Source: Pseudooceanicola batsensis HTCC2597
GTDB taxonomy: Bacteria; Pseudomonadota; Alphaproteobacteria; Rhodobacterales; Rhodobacteraceae
Direction of reading: 5' to 3'
DNA: 64,000 nucleotides
NCBI RefSeq assembly: GCF_000152725.1
Contig: NZ_AAMO01000007.1
Span: 221,198-285,197 of the forward strand
Made by a program: the position numbers and the translations under genes. This document shows positions 43,012 through 51,959 of the stretch, in pieces; the stretch's first letter is position 1, and the number at the start of each line of letters is the position of its first letter. The notes beneath the pieces were generated by a model. The model searched no databases and had not been told where the DNA came from. It saw nothing but the letters and a program-made list of their open reading frames with translations.

Positions 43012-45371
43012 AGGCGCCTCCAGAAATCCGGGCGATCCCGGTAGTCGGCGCCCACGAGGGCCTCGCCCTTTTCCATGCCGCCGAGGATGGTCAGGTAGGG
43101 CCCAAGGGCCGACAGATCGGCGTCGACCACAACCGAGCCGGTGTCATCGCGAATGAGTGCCAGGCGGCTGTCGCTGCCGGTGTTCAGCAGCACGTCGAGC
43201 TCCTTCTCGAAGAGGTTCAGCATGGCGTAGTCCGCGGCATGGGCCCGGATGTTCGGCAGCAGGATATGGGTCGGAACGGCCTCGACGATGGTCTTGCCGG
43301 TGCGGGTCCGCTCCAATTGGCTTGCGTATTGCGTCATCATGACGGCGACCGTGTTCTGCTTGCGGGCGGTCACCAGCCAATTGGAGAGCCGTTCGGCAAA
43401 ATACGCGTTGTCGAGGGCCTTCCAGGCCTCGTCGATGATGATGATCGTCGGGCGACGGTCTTCGATTTCGCGCTCGATCCGGCGGAAGAGATAGCTGAGG
43501 ACCGCCATCCGTTCCTTCTCGCTCTCGCTGTCGAGAATGCCGGTCAGGTCGAAGCCGACAACGTCCCCTTCCAGCGAGAACGTGTCCTTCAGGCTTTGGC
43601 CAAATATCCAGCCGTAGCGTCCCTCTTCGGTCCATTCGAGGAGCCGCTCATGCAGATCGCCGCTGTCGTCGGTCGAGACGAAGAGCGACGCAAAGTCCTT
43701 CCAGTTGCGCAGCTCCGGGCTGGCGGCGGTCGCATTCTGTCGGACCACCTCCTGGATGCGGTTGGTCTGGGCGGGCGTGAGCGGCTTGTCCGCGCGATGC
43801 AGGAGTGAGCCCAGCCAGTCCGAGAGCCAGGCCGTGCCGCGCGGGTCCACCTCTGTCCAGAGCGGGTTCAGGCCCGTGGCCTGACCGGCTTTCACCGAGG
43901 CGTATCGCCCGCCATTGGCCCGCACCGCCATCTCCATCCCGAGCCGGTAGTCGAAGACAAAGATCCGTGCTCCGACGCGGCGGGCCTGCGTCATGAGGAA
44001 CGCCGAGAGGACGGATTTGCCGGAGCCCGGGCGTCCGAGGATCAGGGTGTGGCCGCCGGTCGGTTCTTTGTCGGGCGATCCCTGCTCGTGATAGGAGAAG
44101 CGGTAGGCGCTCTGCTCGGGCGTCGGAAAGACCGTGATCTCCTGGCCCCAGGGGAGCTGATGCTTGTCCTTACCGAGTTGGGTGCGATGCAGCGCAGCAA
44201 AGTCCGCAAAGTTGCGGTTGGTCACAGCGCTGGCGCGGACCCGTTTCGGCTGGTTGCCCGGATGCTGGCTCAGATAGTGGGTCTTGGCCGCGACCCGCTC
44301 GCCAATCATTTTCACGCCCTCGGCGGCGGCCGCGTTGACGATCTCGGCGCCAAGCGTTTCCAACTCGTCGAGTGTTTCGCAGAAGACGGTGACGACCATG
44401 TGATGCTCGCCAAAGCTCTGGCGCTTGGCCTCGAGATCGTCATGGGCGATGTCGAGCGCCTCGAGGAGCGACAGGGCGGCATCGCGCGAGGCCTGCATCT
44501 GCCGTTTCTGCCGTTTGATCCGTCCGGCCATCAGGTTCGAATTGATGGGCGTGAAGGAGTGCGTGACGATCATGTCGACTGGCAGGTTCAACATGTCGAA
44601 CATGGTGCAGGTTGTTGCCTCAGAATACTCCCCGATGGTGAAACACTTGCCGAAGCGCCTGCCGACGACGCCCTCGGAGAGCTCGAAATGATCTTCCAGG
44701 AAGGTCACGCGGGTATTGGCGACATTGGTGGCGAGGAAGCCGAAGCGGTTCGCCGGGTAGAGCGGCAGCTCGCGGCCCGTGTTCAGCGCGCCCAGAAACC
44801 CGACCAGTTCACCAGAGGCGGCCGAGAGGAGGCGCGGTTTTAGATTGCTGAGCCCCGAGAGAAACACCCCGACCGCGTCCTTCAGACGCCGCAGGCGTTT
44901 TCGGGTCTGTTCCTTCAGCCGCTCCGGATCGCTGCCGTTCAGGAACTCGGTAAAGCTTCTGGGTGGTGGGCGATGGATGACGGTCAGGGTCAATGTCTTG
45001 TCGCGAAGCCCGCTGGTCGCGAGCCTCTGGCGCCAGGTCGCATCGACGGCGGCCGCAAAGGTATCGCCCCGGACCGGCAGCAGGTCGGGCGTGATCGCCT
45101 TGGAGACCTTGTGGACGTAGTAGCTGAACTCCGGGCCGAGCTGCGCGATGATGCGGGCGAAGAGCGCCGTGACCTTGTCGAGATAGGCGTCGTCGGTCGT
45201 GTAGCTGTTGACCCCGCTGATCCGGACGCACTGGAAAATCTCGTTGGCCCGTGTGCGGACCGTCAGGTCATCGACGAGACTGACATAGGGCAGCATATGG
45301 GCGAGACGCTTTTCTCGCGCGTACCAGTCCGGCATCAGGGTGCGCTCGTCGAGCGCGGCATCACGGGGCAT
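43008..45371 (-). CDS. virB4: VirB4-type T4SS ATPase
   Basis: A 787-residue ATPase. The N-terminal CagE/VirB4 domain (residues about 20-230) precedes a RecA-like motor with Walker A GRPGSGKS near 446, Walker B PTIIIIDEAWKAL near 645 and the downstream VAVMMTQYASQLE sensor motif. It powers pilus biogenesis at the inner membrane. The start overlaps the virB3 end by 11 bases and the stop overlaps the virB7-like start. Full length for the family. Confidence 0.95.
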   Translation of the reverse strand: MPRDAALDERTLMPDWYAREKRLAHMLPYVSLVDDLTVRTRANEIFQCVRISGVNSYTTDDAYLDKVTALFARIIAQLGPEFSYYVHKVSKAITPDLLPVRGDTFAAAVDATWRQRLATSGLRDKTLTLTVIHRPPPRSFTEFLNGSDPERLKEQTRKRLRRLKDAVGVFLSGLSNLKPRLLSAASGELVGFLGALNTGRELPLYPANRFGFLATNVANTRVTFLEDHFELSEGVVGRRFGKCFTIGEYSEATTCTMFDMLNLPVDMIVTHSFTPINSNLMAGRIKRQKRQMQASRDAALSLLEALDIAHDDLEAKRQSFGEHHMVVTVFCETLDELETLGAEIVNAAAAEGVKMIGERVAAKTHYLSQHPGNQPKRVRASAVTNRNFADFAALHRTQLGKDKHQLPWGQEITVFPTPEQSAYRFSYHEQGSPDKEPTGGHTLILGRPGSGKSVLSAFLMTQARRVGARIFVFDYRLGMEMAVRANGGRYASVKAGQATGLNPLWTEVDPRGTAWLSDWLGSLLHRADKPLTPAQTNRIQEVVRQNATAASPELRNWKDFASLFVSTDDSGDLHERLLEWTEEGRYGWIFGQSLKDTFSLEGDVVGFDLTGILDSESEKERMAVLSYLFRRIEREIEDRRPTIIIIDEAWKALDNAYFAERLSNWLVTARKQNTVAVMMTQYASQLERTRTGKTIVEAVPTHILLPNIRAHAADYAMLNLFEKELDVLLNTGSDSRLALIRDDTGSVVVDADLSALGPYLTILGGMEKGEALVGADYRDRPDFWRRL

Positions 45372-45639
45372 AGCTGTCGCCTCCGTGCACGCCTCGGTTC
45401 CGCGTTGGTGGCGTTTCCTGGAGCGCCGTGACCATCACATCGAGGAACCGGGGGTCCCAGTCGGCCGCCTTCCAGAGGACGGGGTAGAGCACTGCGGCCA
45501 GGCCCAGCACCGCGAGGTGCTGGATCCAGACGAAGAGCAGCACCGATCCGAAGAGCCAGACCATGGCGTACATGATCGGCAGGCCGAGGAGCTTCGGCGG
45601 TCGGACGAGGCCCAGGAAGAGGGGGGAACGCTCTGCCAC
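45361..45639 (-). CDS. virB3: VirB3-type T4SS membrane protein
   Basis: A 92-residue protein with the short VirB3 N-terminus (SPLFLGLVRPPKLLGLPIMY) and two membrane-spanning segments (about 20-36 and 38-55), ending in a polar tail. VirB3 assists VirB4 in pilus assembly at the inner membrane. It lies between virB2 (12-base gap) and virB4 (overlap). Confidence 0.9.
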   Translation of the reverse strand: MAERSPLFLGLVRPPKLLGLPIMYAMVWLFGSVLLFVWIQHLAVLGLAAVLYPVLWKAADWDPRFLDVMVTALQETPPTRNRGVHGGDSYAP

Positions 45640-45651
45640 GATGGCCTCCGA

Positions 45652-45945
45652 TCAGGAGCCGAAGACGGCCGCGACGATGGTCGGCGCGGCGGCGACGCCC
45701 GCGATGCCGACGAGCACCCAGAGGGCCTGCCGCAGGTCGATGATGTTAAAAAACCAGCTGAGGAACACGCCGAGCACGGCCAGGGTGGCGATGACCACGC
45801 CAAGCGGACCGGTCAGCGCGTCCACGATACCCTGCAGGAGGCTCTGGATCGGCGAGAGGTCGATGCTCTGCGCCATTGCGGGATCGGCCAGCAGCGCGAA
45901 GAGCGCGATGAGGGCAATGTGCAGCGAATAGGATCGGGACTTCAT
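45652..45945 (-). CDS. virB2: VirB2-type major pilin
   Basis: A 97-residue pilin precursor: signal peptide cleaved after about residue 25 (LLADPAMA), then two hydrophobic helices (IVDALTGPLGVVIATLAVLGVFLSW and ALWVLVGIAGVAAAPTIVAA) separated by a short loop, the TrbC/VirB2 layout. The ATG overlaps the stop of the upstream transglycosylase gene. Confidence 0.92.
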   Translation of the reverse strand: MKSRSYSLHIALIALFALLADPAMAQSIDLSPIQSLLQGIVDALTGPLGVVIATLAVLGVFLSWFFNIIDLRQALWVLVGIAGVAAAPTIVAAVFGS

Positions 45946-46664
45946 TGAGATGCTCCTTCCAGTCGATGGACGACGGCCAGCACACGCTGGACGTGGTTCC
46001 GGGTCTCTGTGAACGGGGGAATGCCGGCGTGCTTTCGGACGGCCTCGGGCCCGGCGTTGTAGGCGGCGAGCGCCAGTCGTACGTCGCCGAACTCGGCCAA
46101 CATCATCGCGAGATATTGCGCCGAGCCGGTCAGGTTCTGCTGCCAGTCCCTGGGATCGACACCTAGGACGCGAGCGGTGTCCGGCATGAGCTGTCCGAGG
46201 CCGATGGCGCCGACCCGAGAAACTGCGTGCGGATTGTAGCCGCTCTCGATCTCGATATTGGCGCGGTAGAGATTGAGCCAGTTGGTGACGGTGATGTCCG
46301 CGGCGCGGAGGCCACGATGACCGGCGTAGCGGAGAGCCGTCTCTTCAATTGCGGCGAGGATATGCGGCTTGGGAACCCGAGGGGCAGGGAGGGACGCGGA
46401 GGTGCTGACCGTCGCGGCCTTGTCGCCCAAGACCTTGAGCTCGTCGGTCGCGGAGCCCTGTCCGATGCCGTCGTTGTAATTGCGGGCGAACCTTTCCTGC
46501 CGCTGGCTCGGGCGGAGGGTGCCGTCGCTCTCCATCACTAGCACCATCTGGGCTGAGACAGGAGCGCTTAGGAGGGAGAGGAGGAGGGCGCTAAAGCCGG
46601 AGTGCCGCCATCTCTTCGCTGGAGAGCTTGTGCACGGTGCGTCGGCCTTCTTCGAGCGGCACAT
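45942..46664 (-). CDS. virB1: VirB1-type lytic transglycosylase (start uncertain)
   Basis: The protein has a signal-like stretch (FSALLLSLLSAPVSAQ), then an SLT domain: ANIEIESGYNPHAVS with the catalytic Glu, GAIGLGQLMPDTARVLG and LALAAYNAGPEAVRKH. It opens the cell wall for T4SS assembly. The signal peptide is in frame but no ATG, GTG or TTG lies close before it. The nearest ATG is 46664, inside the upstream gene and without a clear ribosome-binding site; initiation by coupling or at an unusual codon near 46600-46620 is possible. This is the second transglycosylase in the operon. Confidence 0.8.
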   Translation of the reverse strand: MCRSKKADAPCTSSPAKRWRHSGFSALLLSLLSAPVSAQMVLVMESDGTLRPSQRQERFARNYNDGIGQGSATDELKVLGDKAATVSTSASLPAPRVPKPHILAAIEETALRYAGHRGLRAADITVTNWLNLYRANIEIESGYNPHAVSRVGAIGLGQLMPDTARVLGVDPRDWQQNLTGSAQYLAMMLAEFGDVRLALAAYNAGPEAVRKHAGIPPFTETRNHVQRVLAVVHRLEGASQ

Positions 46665-46947
46665 CCGCGTGGGAGAAACCGATGGCTTGAAGCAGGGAGA
46701 TGACCCCGGTGACGGTCTTGATTTCGCGGATCTTGATGTCGTTGCGTGAGGTCCGTGTTCGCGCGGTGACGAGGAGTTTTTCGACGCCTGCGTCGCTGAC
46801 GGCGCGCAGGATCCAGGACCCATGCCAGTTGGGGCCTTTTCTGAAGGCATTCGCCTTGCAGACAACTTCCACGCGATAGCCGCTGGCGACCAGATCGCGG
46901 AATCTGGGTTCGGTGACCACATTCGGGGCTTCTTTTTCTAGATCCAT
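46591..46947 (-). CDS. Unknown protein opening the virB operon
   Basis: A 118-residue soluble protein (MDLEKEAPNVVTEPRFRDLV; then GYRVEVVCKANAF, GSWILRAVSDAGVEKLLVTAR, DIKIREIKTVTGVISLLQAIGF). Mixed alpha-beta with a terminal helix EEMAALRL. It is probably the first gene of the T4SS transcript, with an AT-rich motif (47007-47028) in the divergent region just upstream, and could be a regulator of it, though no DNA-binding motif is obvious. An in-frame extension to 47034 lacks a ribosome-binding site; I chose the ATG at 46947. Confidence 0.68.
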   Translation of the reverse strand: MDLEKEAPNVVTEPRFRDLVASGYRVEVVCKANAFRKGPNWHGSWILRAVSDAGVEKLLVTARTRTSRNDIKIREIKTVTGVISLLQAIGFSHADVPLEEGRRTVHKLSSEEMAALRL

Positions 46948-47006
46948 CACCCTGGTCACACTCTCCAATAAGGCGAATGGCCGGGCATCATCAGTTGATG
47001 CCCAGT

Positions 47007-47028
47007 CATACGATGATATAGTATTGAC
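47007..47028 (+). promoter_or_regulatory. Second copy of the AT-rich transfer-regulon motif
   Basis: CATACGATGATATAG plus TATTGAC, identical in 21 of 22 positions to the motif before the MobC-like gene (25213-25234). It sits in the divergent region between the first virB-operon gene (minus) and the secreted-protein gene at 47093 (plus), so it may control both. Confidence 0.65.
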
Positions 47029-47092
47029 GCACAAGTTATATCCATGCGCCGCCTAGCGGATTCTCGCTCATTCGAACGGATAGACGCCTCCC

Positions 47093-47410
47093 ATGCCTGC
47101 GATCAAGAGAATTAGGCTTTGCCGAATCTTTGCTCCAAAATCGCTCCTCCTCGCGCTTTGTATACTCTTGCCCCTTTCGGTGCACGCGGCCTCGGCTAAA
47201 ACCTGCATCGCGCCGCAGCGACCATTTGTGCCGAATGACGCCCGGGATGCCCAGGATTACGCCGACTTCATCCGCCGCGACTTCGATCTCTACTTCCGCG
47301 ATATCCAGTCCTACCTGCGCTGCCTGGACGAGGAACGGGCCCGAGCCTTTGCGGAGGCCCGAGACGTGAGCCAGGAGTACGGCCGCTTCGTCCAGACAGC
47401 GGGCGACTGA
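47093..47410 (+). CDS. Small secreted protein of unknown function
   Basis: A 105-residue protein with a basic start and signal peptide (APKSLLLALCILLPLSVHAASA), then a mature helical part (FVPNDARDAQDYADFIRRDF, YLRCLDEERARAFAEARDV) with two cysteines. Divergent from the virB operon with the shared AT-rich motif 65 bases upstream, it is likely a periplasmic accessory of the transfer system. I do not recognise the family. Confidence 0.7.
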   Translation: MPAIKRIRLCRIFAPKSLLLALCILLPLSVHAASAKTCIAPQRPFVPNDARDAQDYADFIRRDFDLYFRDIQSYLRCLDEERARAFAEARDVSQEYGRFVQTAGD

Positions 47411-47550
47411 CTGTCCCAATAAGTGAGAACCGTCATCTTGCACGCCACCGCAGGATGGCCGCGACGTTGCTATCGTTCGTGAGCACAAACTATCTACTTT
47501 TTAGATAATCTGCAAACTGGATTAGCCCCGTCGCAAGAGGCATGTGACGC

Positions 47551-47808
47551 GTGGCAAAGACAATCAGGAGTTCCGGGCATGAAGCACTCCGCGACGCATT
47601 GGTCGCGGCGCGGAAAGCGGCTGGCCTGACGCAGGAGCAGCTCGCCGACCGGCTCAAGTGCCACCAATCCTTCGTGGCCCGGGTCGAGAGCGGTGAGCGT
47701 CGGATCGACGTGATCGAGCTGATCGTCTTGGCGCGGGCCATGGAGGTAGACGCGTCGACGTTGCTTGCCAAGGCCGAAGGCGCCACGGACGCGGATCATC
47801 GGATCTGA
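47551..47808 (+). CDS. XRE-family HTH regulator
   Basis: An 85-residue single-domain Cro/C1-type repressor: [41 protein letters not shown] covers the five-helix HTH, followed by a short helix and acidic tail. The start is a GTG at 47551. It lies just outside the virB operon and could act on the AT-rich motifs at 25.2, 47.0 and 48.6 kb, but nothing in the sequence proves this. Confidence 0.85.
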   Translation: MAKTIRSSGHEALRDALVAARKAAGLTQEQLADRLKCHQSFVARVESGERRIDVIELIVLARAMEVDASTLLAKAEGATDADHRI

Positions 47809-47828
47809 TGCTCCGGCCACGAAAGCTG

Positions 47829-48563
47829 TTAGTAGTTGACCTGCTCGAAGCCGTAGTTGCCCTCGTAGTCTCGCCAGTCGACGAAGACGGATCTGTGGTA
47901 GAGTTCCGGGCAGTTCATGCCCCAGGTCTCCAGGCCGACATGGGCTGCGGGCAGGGCTTCTGGCGAGGATCTTGCCCAGGAGAATGCGCCTTGGGTGCTA
48001 TAGCTCCCGAGGTAGACTGCTGCCGATCTCACGCACCCTGCCTCACTCGCGTCGTACTGACCCACGTAACGGACATCATAGACACGGATCGAACGGACGA
48101 AGTTGAACTCCGGGCCGCTGATGTCGATGTCGGCGCCTTGAGCGAGCTGCTGCGCAAAACCTTCCGGGAGTCGCCGGTCTTTAAGTTCGCCCGCGTCGTG
48201 TGGATGTTGGGGTGAAAGCTTGCGGCTCAAGATTGCTGGACCCGGCGCAGGCATGTTCGGAGCGGATCGGTCAAACACGGCGTCATACAGGCGGGCGAGG
48301 GGGCCTTCGTCACTGTTCTTTGGATAGGCTGCGCCCATGGGGCACCGCCAGATCTGAAGAGGAGGCTCGATTGGCCATGGGGTGATCCGCCGGATGAATT
48401 CCGCCCGCGCACGGGCAGAGGGCTTTGACGCAGGCCAGCCACCGGACAGACAGAGCAAAATGGCACAGTCGATCGGATAGCTTTGAGCAGCGGCTGTGGT
48501 CCCGCTCCAGGGACCGATCCCAAGGCCAAGAGCGGCAACGAGAGGAGCGAGGCGTTTGCGCAT
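47829..48563 (-). CDS. Secreted protein of unknown function, associated with the transfer genes
   Basis: A 244-residue protein with signal peptide (LAPLVAALGLGIGPWSGTTAAA) and cysteine-rich mature part (PIDCAILLCLSGGWPASKPS near the start; CVRSA and NCPELYHRS later). The opening, with closely spaced Cys and a hydrophobic patch, resembles TraL/TrbM-like secreted T4SS accessory proteins, but I cannot name a family with confidence. Upstream at 48608-48627 lies a third, weaker version of the AT-rich motif in the same orientation relative to the gene. Confidence 0.7.
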   Translation of the reverse strand: MRKRLAPLVAALGLGIGPWSGTTAAAQSYPIDCAILLCLSGGWPASKPSARARAEFIRRITPWPIEPPLQIWRCPMGAAYPKNSDEGPLARLYDAVFDRSAPNMPAPGPAILSRKLSPQHPHDAGELKDRRLPEGFAQQLAQGADIDISGPEFNFVRSIRVYDVRYVGQYDASEAGCVRSAAVYLGSYSTQGAFSWARSSPEALPAAHVGLETWGMNCPELYHRSVFVDWRDYEGNYGFEQVNY

Positions 48564-48607
48564 GTCTTGGTCTCCGGAGCTACTGACGATTCCTAACCAT
48601 ACTCCAA

Positions 48608-48627
48608 CAATACTATATTAATGTATA
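48608..48627 (-). promoter_or_regulatory. Third, divergent copy of the AT-rich motif
   Basis: On the minus strand it reads TATACATTAATATAGTATTG, sharing the TAC..T.ATATAGTATTG core with the copies at 25.2 and 47.0 kb, and is oriented toward the secreted-protein gene ending at 47829. A neighbouring TTTGATATAG (48629-48638) resembles the second half of the first copy. Confidence 0.45.
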
Positions 48628-48663
48628 CTTTGATATAGCATGTGTCGCGCGAGCCTTGGTAGG

Positions 48664-48912
48664 CTATGCATCTGACGCGCGCTCAGAAAGTGCTTTCAGC
48701 AAATCGGTCACGTCGTCGGATGTCACAGTCATGGCCTGGTCAAGCACGCCCTTCGGTAGGGGAGGGTCGATGAACTTTGGCGGGACGCGGCGGTCGAGCC
48801 AAAGGATTGAGAGTTCCGAGGTATTCCAGACATAAACCCATGCGAGCGTGTGGTCGGGGTCAGTGCCGATCAGGCGAGCAAGCGGTGCCGCCTCTGACTT
48901 GGCCACTTTCAT
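48664..48912 (-). CDS. Small protein of unknown function
   Basis: An 82-residue protein (MKVAKSEAAPLARLIGTDPD, then LAWVYVWNTSELSILWLD, and a C-terminal helix DDVTDLLKALSERASD). Small alpha-beta type, cytosolic. It ends just before the AT-rich motif of the next gene. No family recognised; the amino-acid composition and start support a real gene. Confidence 0.6.
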   Translation of the reverse strand: MKVAKSEAAPLARLIGTDPDHTLAWVYVWNTSELSILWLDRRVPPKFIDPPLPKGVLDQAMTVTSDDVTDLLKALSERASDA

Positions 48913-49501
48913 CGCAGCGGACCCCGGTTTAGGCCTTCTACTGGAGCCGCCCTGCCGGAAATTTCTGGGTCAGCTAGCGCCGGTGTTTGCTGATACCTGG
49001 ATTGGCCGGCTTGGGCTTTGCGGGGAAGTGATGCAGACAGATAGAGATGGCGCATCGGAAAACACTCATTGGTTGAATAATTAGGGCAATAACTCGCCTA
49101 ACGAAGCTCTACTTTTGACTACGAGTTGAATCGACCGCGCGCAAGCTGGAATGACGCCATTTAGCGTCTGCGCGGTAATCCGCCGTTGTGGAGGTCGACA
49201 TGGCAGGCGTCGGGACACGTAGCAGCGCGTCTGTGATGGCGCCGGGCTCTTCGCGAACATGTTCGAGCAATGGGAAGCGGCTCAGTTTGGTGGGGCGGCG
49301 ATTGCAGGGCCGCGGCCGAGGGATCGTCCCGTAAAAGGGGTTCGCTGACCCGACGAGTTTCGGCCCGTACTGATCGCCAATCTGTCGGCTGTGTACATGA
49401 ATCTTGTTGTGACCCGGCACTTCTGTAACACTTCACACGAGCGTTTGAGATGCCCCAAGAGGCCTTCTGGTGCTCTATCAAAATGAGTTGCAGGGCACCG
49501 T
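48913..49501. other. 590-bp stretch without a recognisable gene
   Basis: Frames of about 100 codons cross this region on the minus strand (for example 49109-49420) but have no recognisable motif and atypical composition. It is somewhat more AT-rich than its surroundings and may be a decayed gene or an island joint. No repeats or tRNA-like structure seen. Confidence 0.35.
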
Positions 49502-49717
49502 ATGTCTCAGATCAACGCCATCATCGACGCGCTGGATGTGCTGGAGACAAATGTGCTCCTTGGACACGTTCGTCACATCGATATTGAGACATTGAATGGC
49601 TTGGTGAGAAAGGGGCTTCTGACCAAATTGGATCCCGAGATGACAAAGGCGTTTGGTCGCGATCATGCGCAGACCGCACTAGGGCGACGCGTGACAGACG
49701 CTTTGCATCAGCGATAA
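49502..49717 (+). CDS. Small helical protein of unknown function
   Basis: A 71-residue protein (MSQINAIIDALDVLETNVLL; IDIETLNGLVRKGLLTKLDP; ending RRVTDALHQR). Likely all-alpha. It follows an AT-rich upstream and is not part of an operon. Coding status is supported only by composition and an uninterrupted frame. Confidence 0.4.
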   Translation: MSQINAIIDALDVLETNVLLGHVRHIDIETLNGLVRKGLLTKLDPEMTKAFGRDHAQTALGRRVTDALHQR

Positions 49718-50769
49718 ATCTGCTCTGGCGATGAGCCTGCGCGGCTGGGAGGTGGCGTTGCGATATCGAAGGTTCTGACGAAAAAGGACCGCCAGGCATT
49801 TGCGACTGGCAGTCCCAGAATCGAAGGAAAATAGTTCACTCACATCGGCGATCGTAGGTGGTGGATGACCTCACGGCAAGAGTTGAGCATGGTGTCGATA
49901 CGCGAGAACTCCGGGCCCTTGATACTGACTCAAGGCATGGTCCTATTCGTCATAGTAGCTCTTCAGGCTCGCACGCGACCGAAGCTGTTCAGGACGGTAG
50001 CGTTTGACCGTTCCACTTTGGGCAACCGCGGAGGCTTTGAGCCTTTCTTCGACGGACGGATGCAGCGGAAAATCGTCGCCAACCTCCCTGACCTTCTTCT
50101 TCCACGGAATTCGGATCGGCCCAAACGCGACCATGGCATCTTCACTGTGCTGAAGGCCCAAGGGATCCGGTGACCTGTTGAGCATGTGTTCGTTGATCTG
50201 GATCGACGGGACGCATTCCCGGAGCTCTTCGACCATCCAGTCCAGCGCGATATCGCTCAGTCGGCTTTCCGCTTCGGGATAGCTGCCGCCGATATCGCTG
50301 TGACACCCTGGGAACCAGACCTGCTTGAGCCATTCAGGGCGTCGGTCCTTGGTTTCGATCGCGGCTTGTTTCGACGCCCATCCGACCCTTGGAAAATCCG
50401 CCCTGTCTTCGTCGATTGCCATGGCGTGCCGAGCGTGCTGGACGTCCGGGTCGAGCCACATGTCGTAGTTTCGCTTGTTCCAGGCAGCGAAGTGCCCAGT
50501 CCTCAAGATCTGGGGCCAGTCTGTTGGGCGCCAAAGACGTAGCCGGTGGTCTCTATCCTCCGAGAAAAACTTGAAATTGTCGACGAGGAGCTGACCGAGT
50601 TGCCAAAGCAGGGCCGCGAGCAGACCGCCGAGCGGAAGAACGACGATCCAGCTCCAGTCTCGAACCATGCCGAAAACGAAAGCGACCGCAGTAGCCACCG
50701 TGACGCTGACCTGCCACGGGATTTTTCCTCCACCGTCGATTAGAGTCCGGCCTATCTTGAGGACGGACA

Positions 50770-51036
50770 ATGAAGCGAACGAGATTCACGGACGAACAGA
50801 TCATCGGCATCCTGAGCGAGCACGAGGCTGGTGCGAAGTGCGCTGACCTGTGCCGCAAGCACGGCATGTCCGAAGGCACCTTCTACAACTGGAAGGCCAA
50901 GTTCGGCGGCATGACGGTGTCAGAGGCCAAGCGGCTGAAGGCGCTGGAGGATGAGAACGCGAAGCTGAAGAAGCTGCTGGCCGAGCAAATGCTGGATCTG
51001 GCTGCGATGAAGGATCTGGTTTCAAAAAAGTGGTAG
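50770..51036 (+). CDS. IS3-family transposase OrfA
   Basis: An 88-residue HTH protein ([43 protein letters not shown] in outline) with a leucine-zipper helix ([16 protein letters not shown]). The slippery heptamer AAAAAAG (51024-51030) is in the correct frame (A AAA AAG) just before the TAG, so a -1 frameshift gives OrfAB. Confidence 0.92.
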   Translation: MKRTRFTDEQIIGILSEHEAGAKCADLCRKHGMSEGTFYNWKAKFGGMTVSEAKRLKALEDENAKLKKLLAEQMLDLAAMKDLVSKKW

Positions 51037-51959
51037 GGCCCGCCGTGAAGCGTGAAGCCGTCGCGTATCTTCGGGCCGAGCATGGCCTGTCGGAGCGGCG
51101 GGCCTGCCATATCGTCGGCGCGGATCGAACGATGATACGCTACCGATCTCGGCGTGCCCCGGACACGGTTCTGCGCGGTCGGTTGCGGGACCTGGCCCAC
51201 GAGCGGCGGCGGTTCGGTTACCGACGCCTGTTCGTCCTGCTGCGCCGCGAGGGTGAGCCCTCGGGGATCAACCGGATCTATCGGCTCTACCGCGAGGAGG
51301 GGCTGACGGTGCGCAAGCGGAAGGCCCGGCGCAAGGCTGTCGGGACGCGAGCCCCGATCCTGGTCGAGGCGCGGCCCAATGCGCGCTGGTCGCTGGATTT
51401 CGTCCATGACCAATTCGCCAATGGCCAGCGCTTCCGGGTTCTCAACGTGGTCGACGACGTCACCCGTGAATGTCTCGCGGCAATACCGGACACCTCGATA
51501 TCGGGGCGCCGCGTGGCACGTGAACTGACGGCCCTGATCGAACGCCGTGGCAAACCAGGAATGATTGTCAGCGACAACGGCACGGAACTGACCTCCAACG
51601 CCATCCTGCGGTGGTGTTCCGAGCACCGGATCGAATGGCACTACATCGCGCCAGGCAAGCCGATGCAGAACGGCTTCGTAGAGAGTTTCAACGGCCGGAT
51701 GCGGGATGAACTGCTCAACGAGACCATGTTCCGGAACTTGGCCCACGCGCGGATCGTGATTGCCGCTTGGGCTGCCGACTACAATACAGAACGCCCGCAT
51801 TCGGCCTTGGACTACCAGACCCCGGCTGACTACGCACGGGCCCTGACCACCGCAATCGCCCGCCCCGCTGCGCGAGATGAAAGCTCCGCGCGTCGGGCGA
51901 TTGCTAAACCTGCGCCGATCGGCGTAAACACCAACCGGGCTCCGGTCGCGGCTGGATGA
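51030..51959 (+). CDS. IS3-family transposase OrfB (rve integrase)
   Basis: About 309 residues in the -1 frame from the slip site: HTH_21 segment ([18 protein letters not shown]), then the DDE core [17 protein letters not shown] and [14 protein letters not shown]. Complete; with OrfA it should be a functional transposase. Confidence 0.92.
   Translation: MVGPAVKREAVAYLRAEHGLSERRACHIVGADRTMIRYRSRRAPDTVLRGRLRDLAHERRRFGYRRLFVLLRREGEPSGINRIYRLYREEGLTVRKRKARRKAVGTRAPILVEARPNARWSLDFVHDQFANGQRFRVLNVVDDVTRECLAAIPDTSISGRRVARELTALIERRGKPGMIVSDNGTELTSNAILRWCSEHRIEWHYIAPGKPMQNGFVESFNGRMRDELLNETMFRNLAHARIVIAAWAADYNTERPHSALDYQTPADYARALTTAIARPAARDESSARRAIAKPAPIGVNTNRAPVAAG

Noticed and set aside
49109..49420. 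103-codon minus-strand frame as a gene
   Set aside because: No motif, no ribosome-binding site and Pro/Arg-rich composition typical of non-coding frames.
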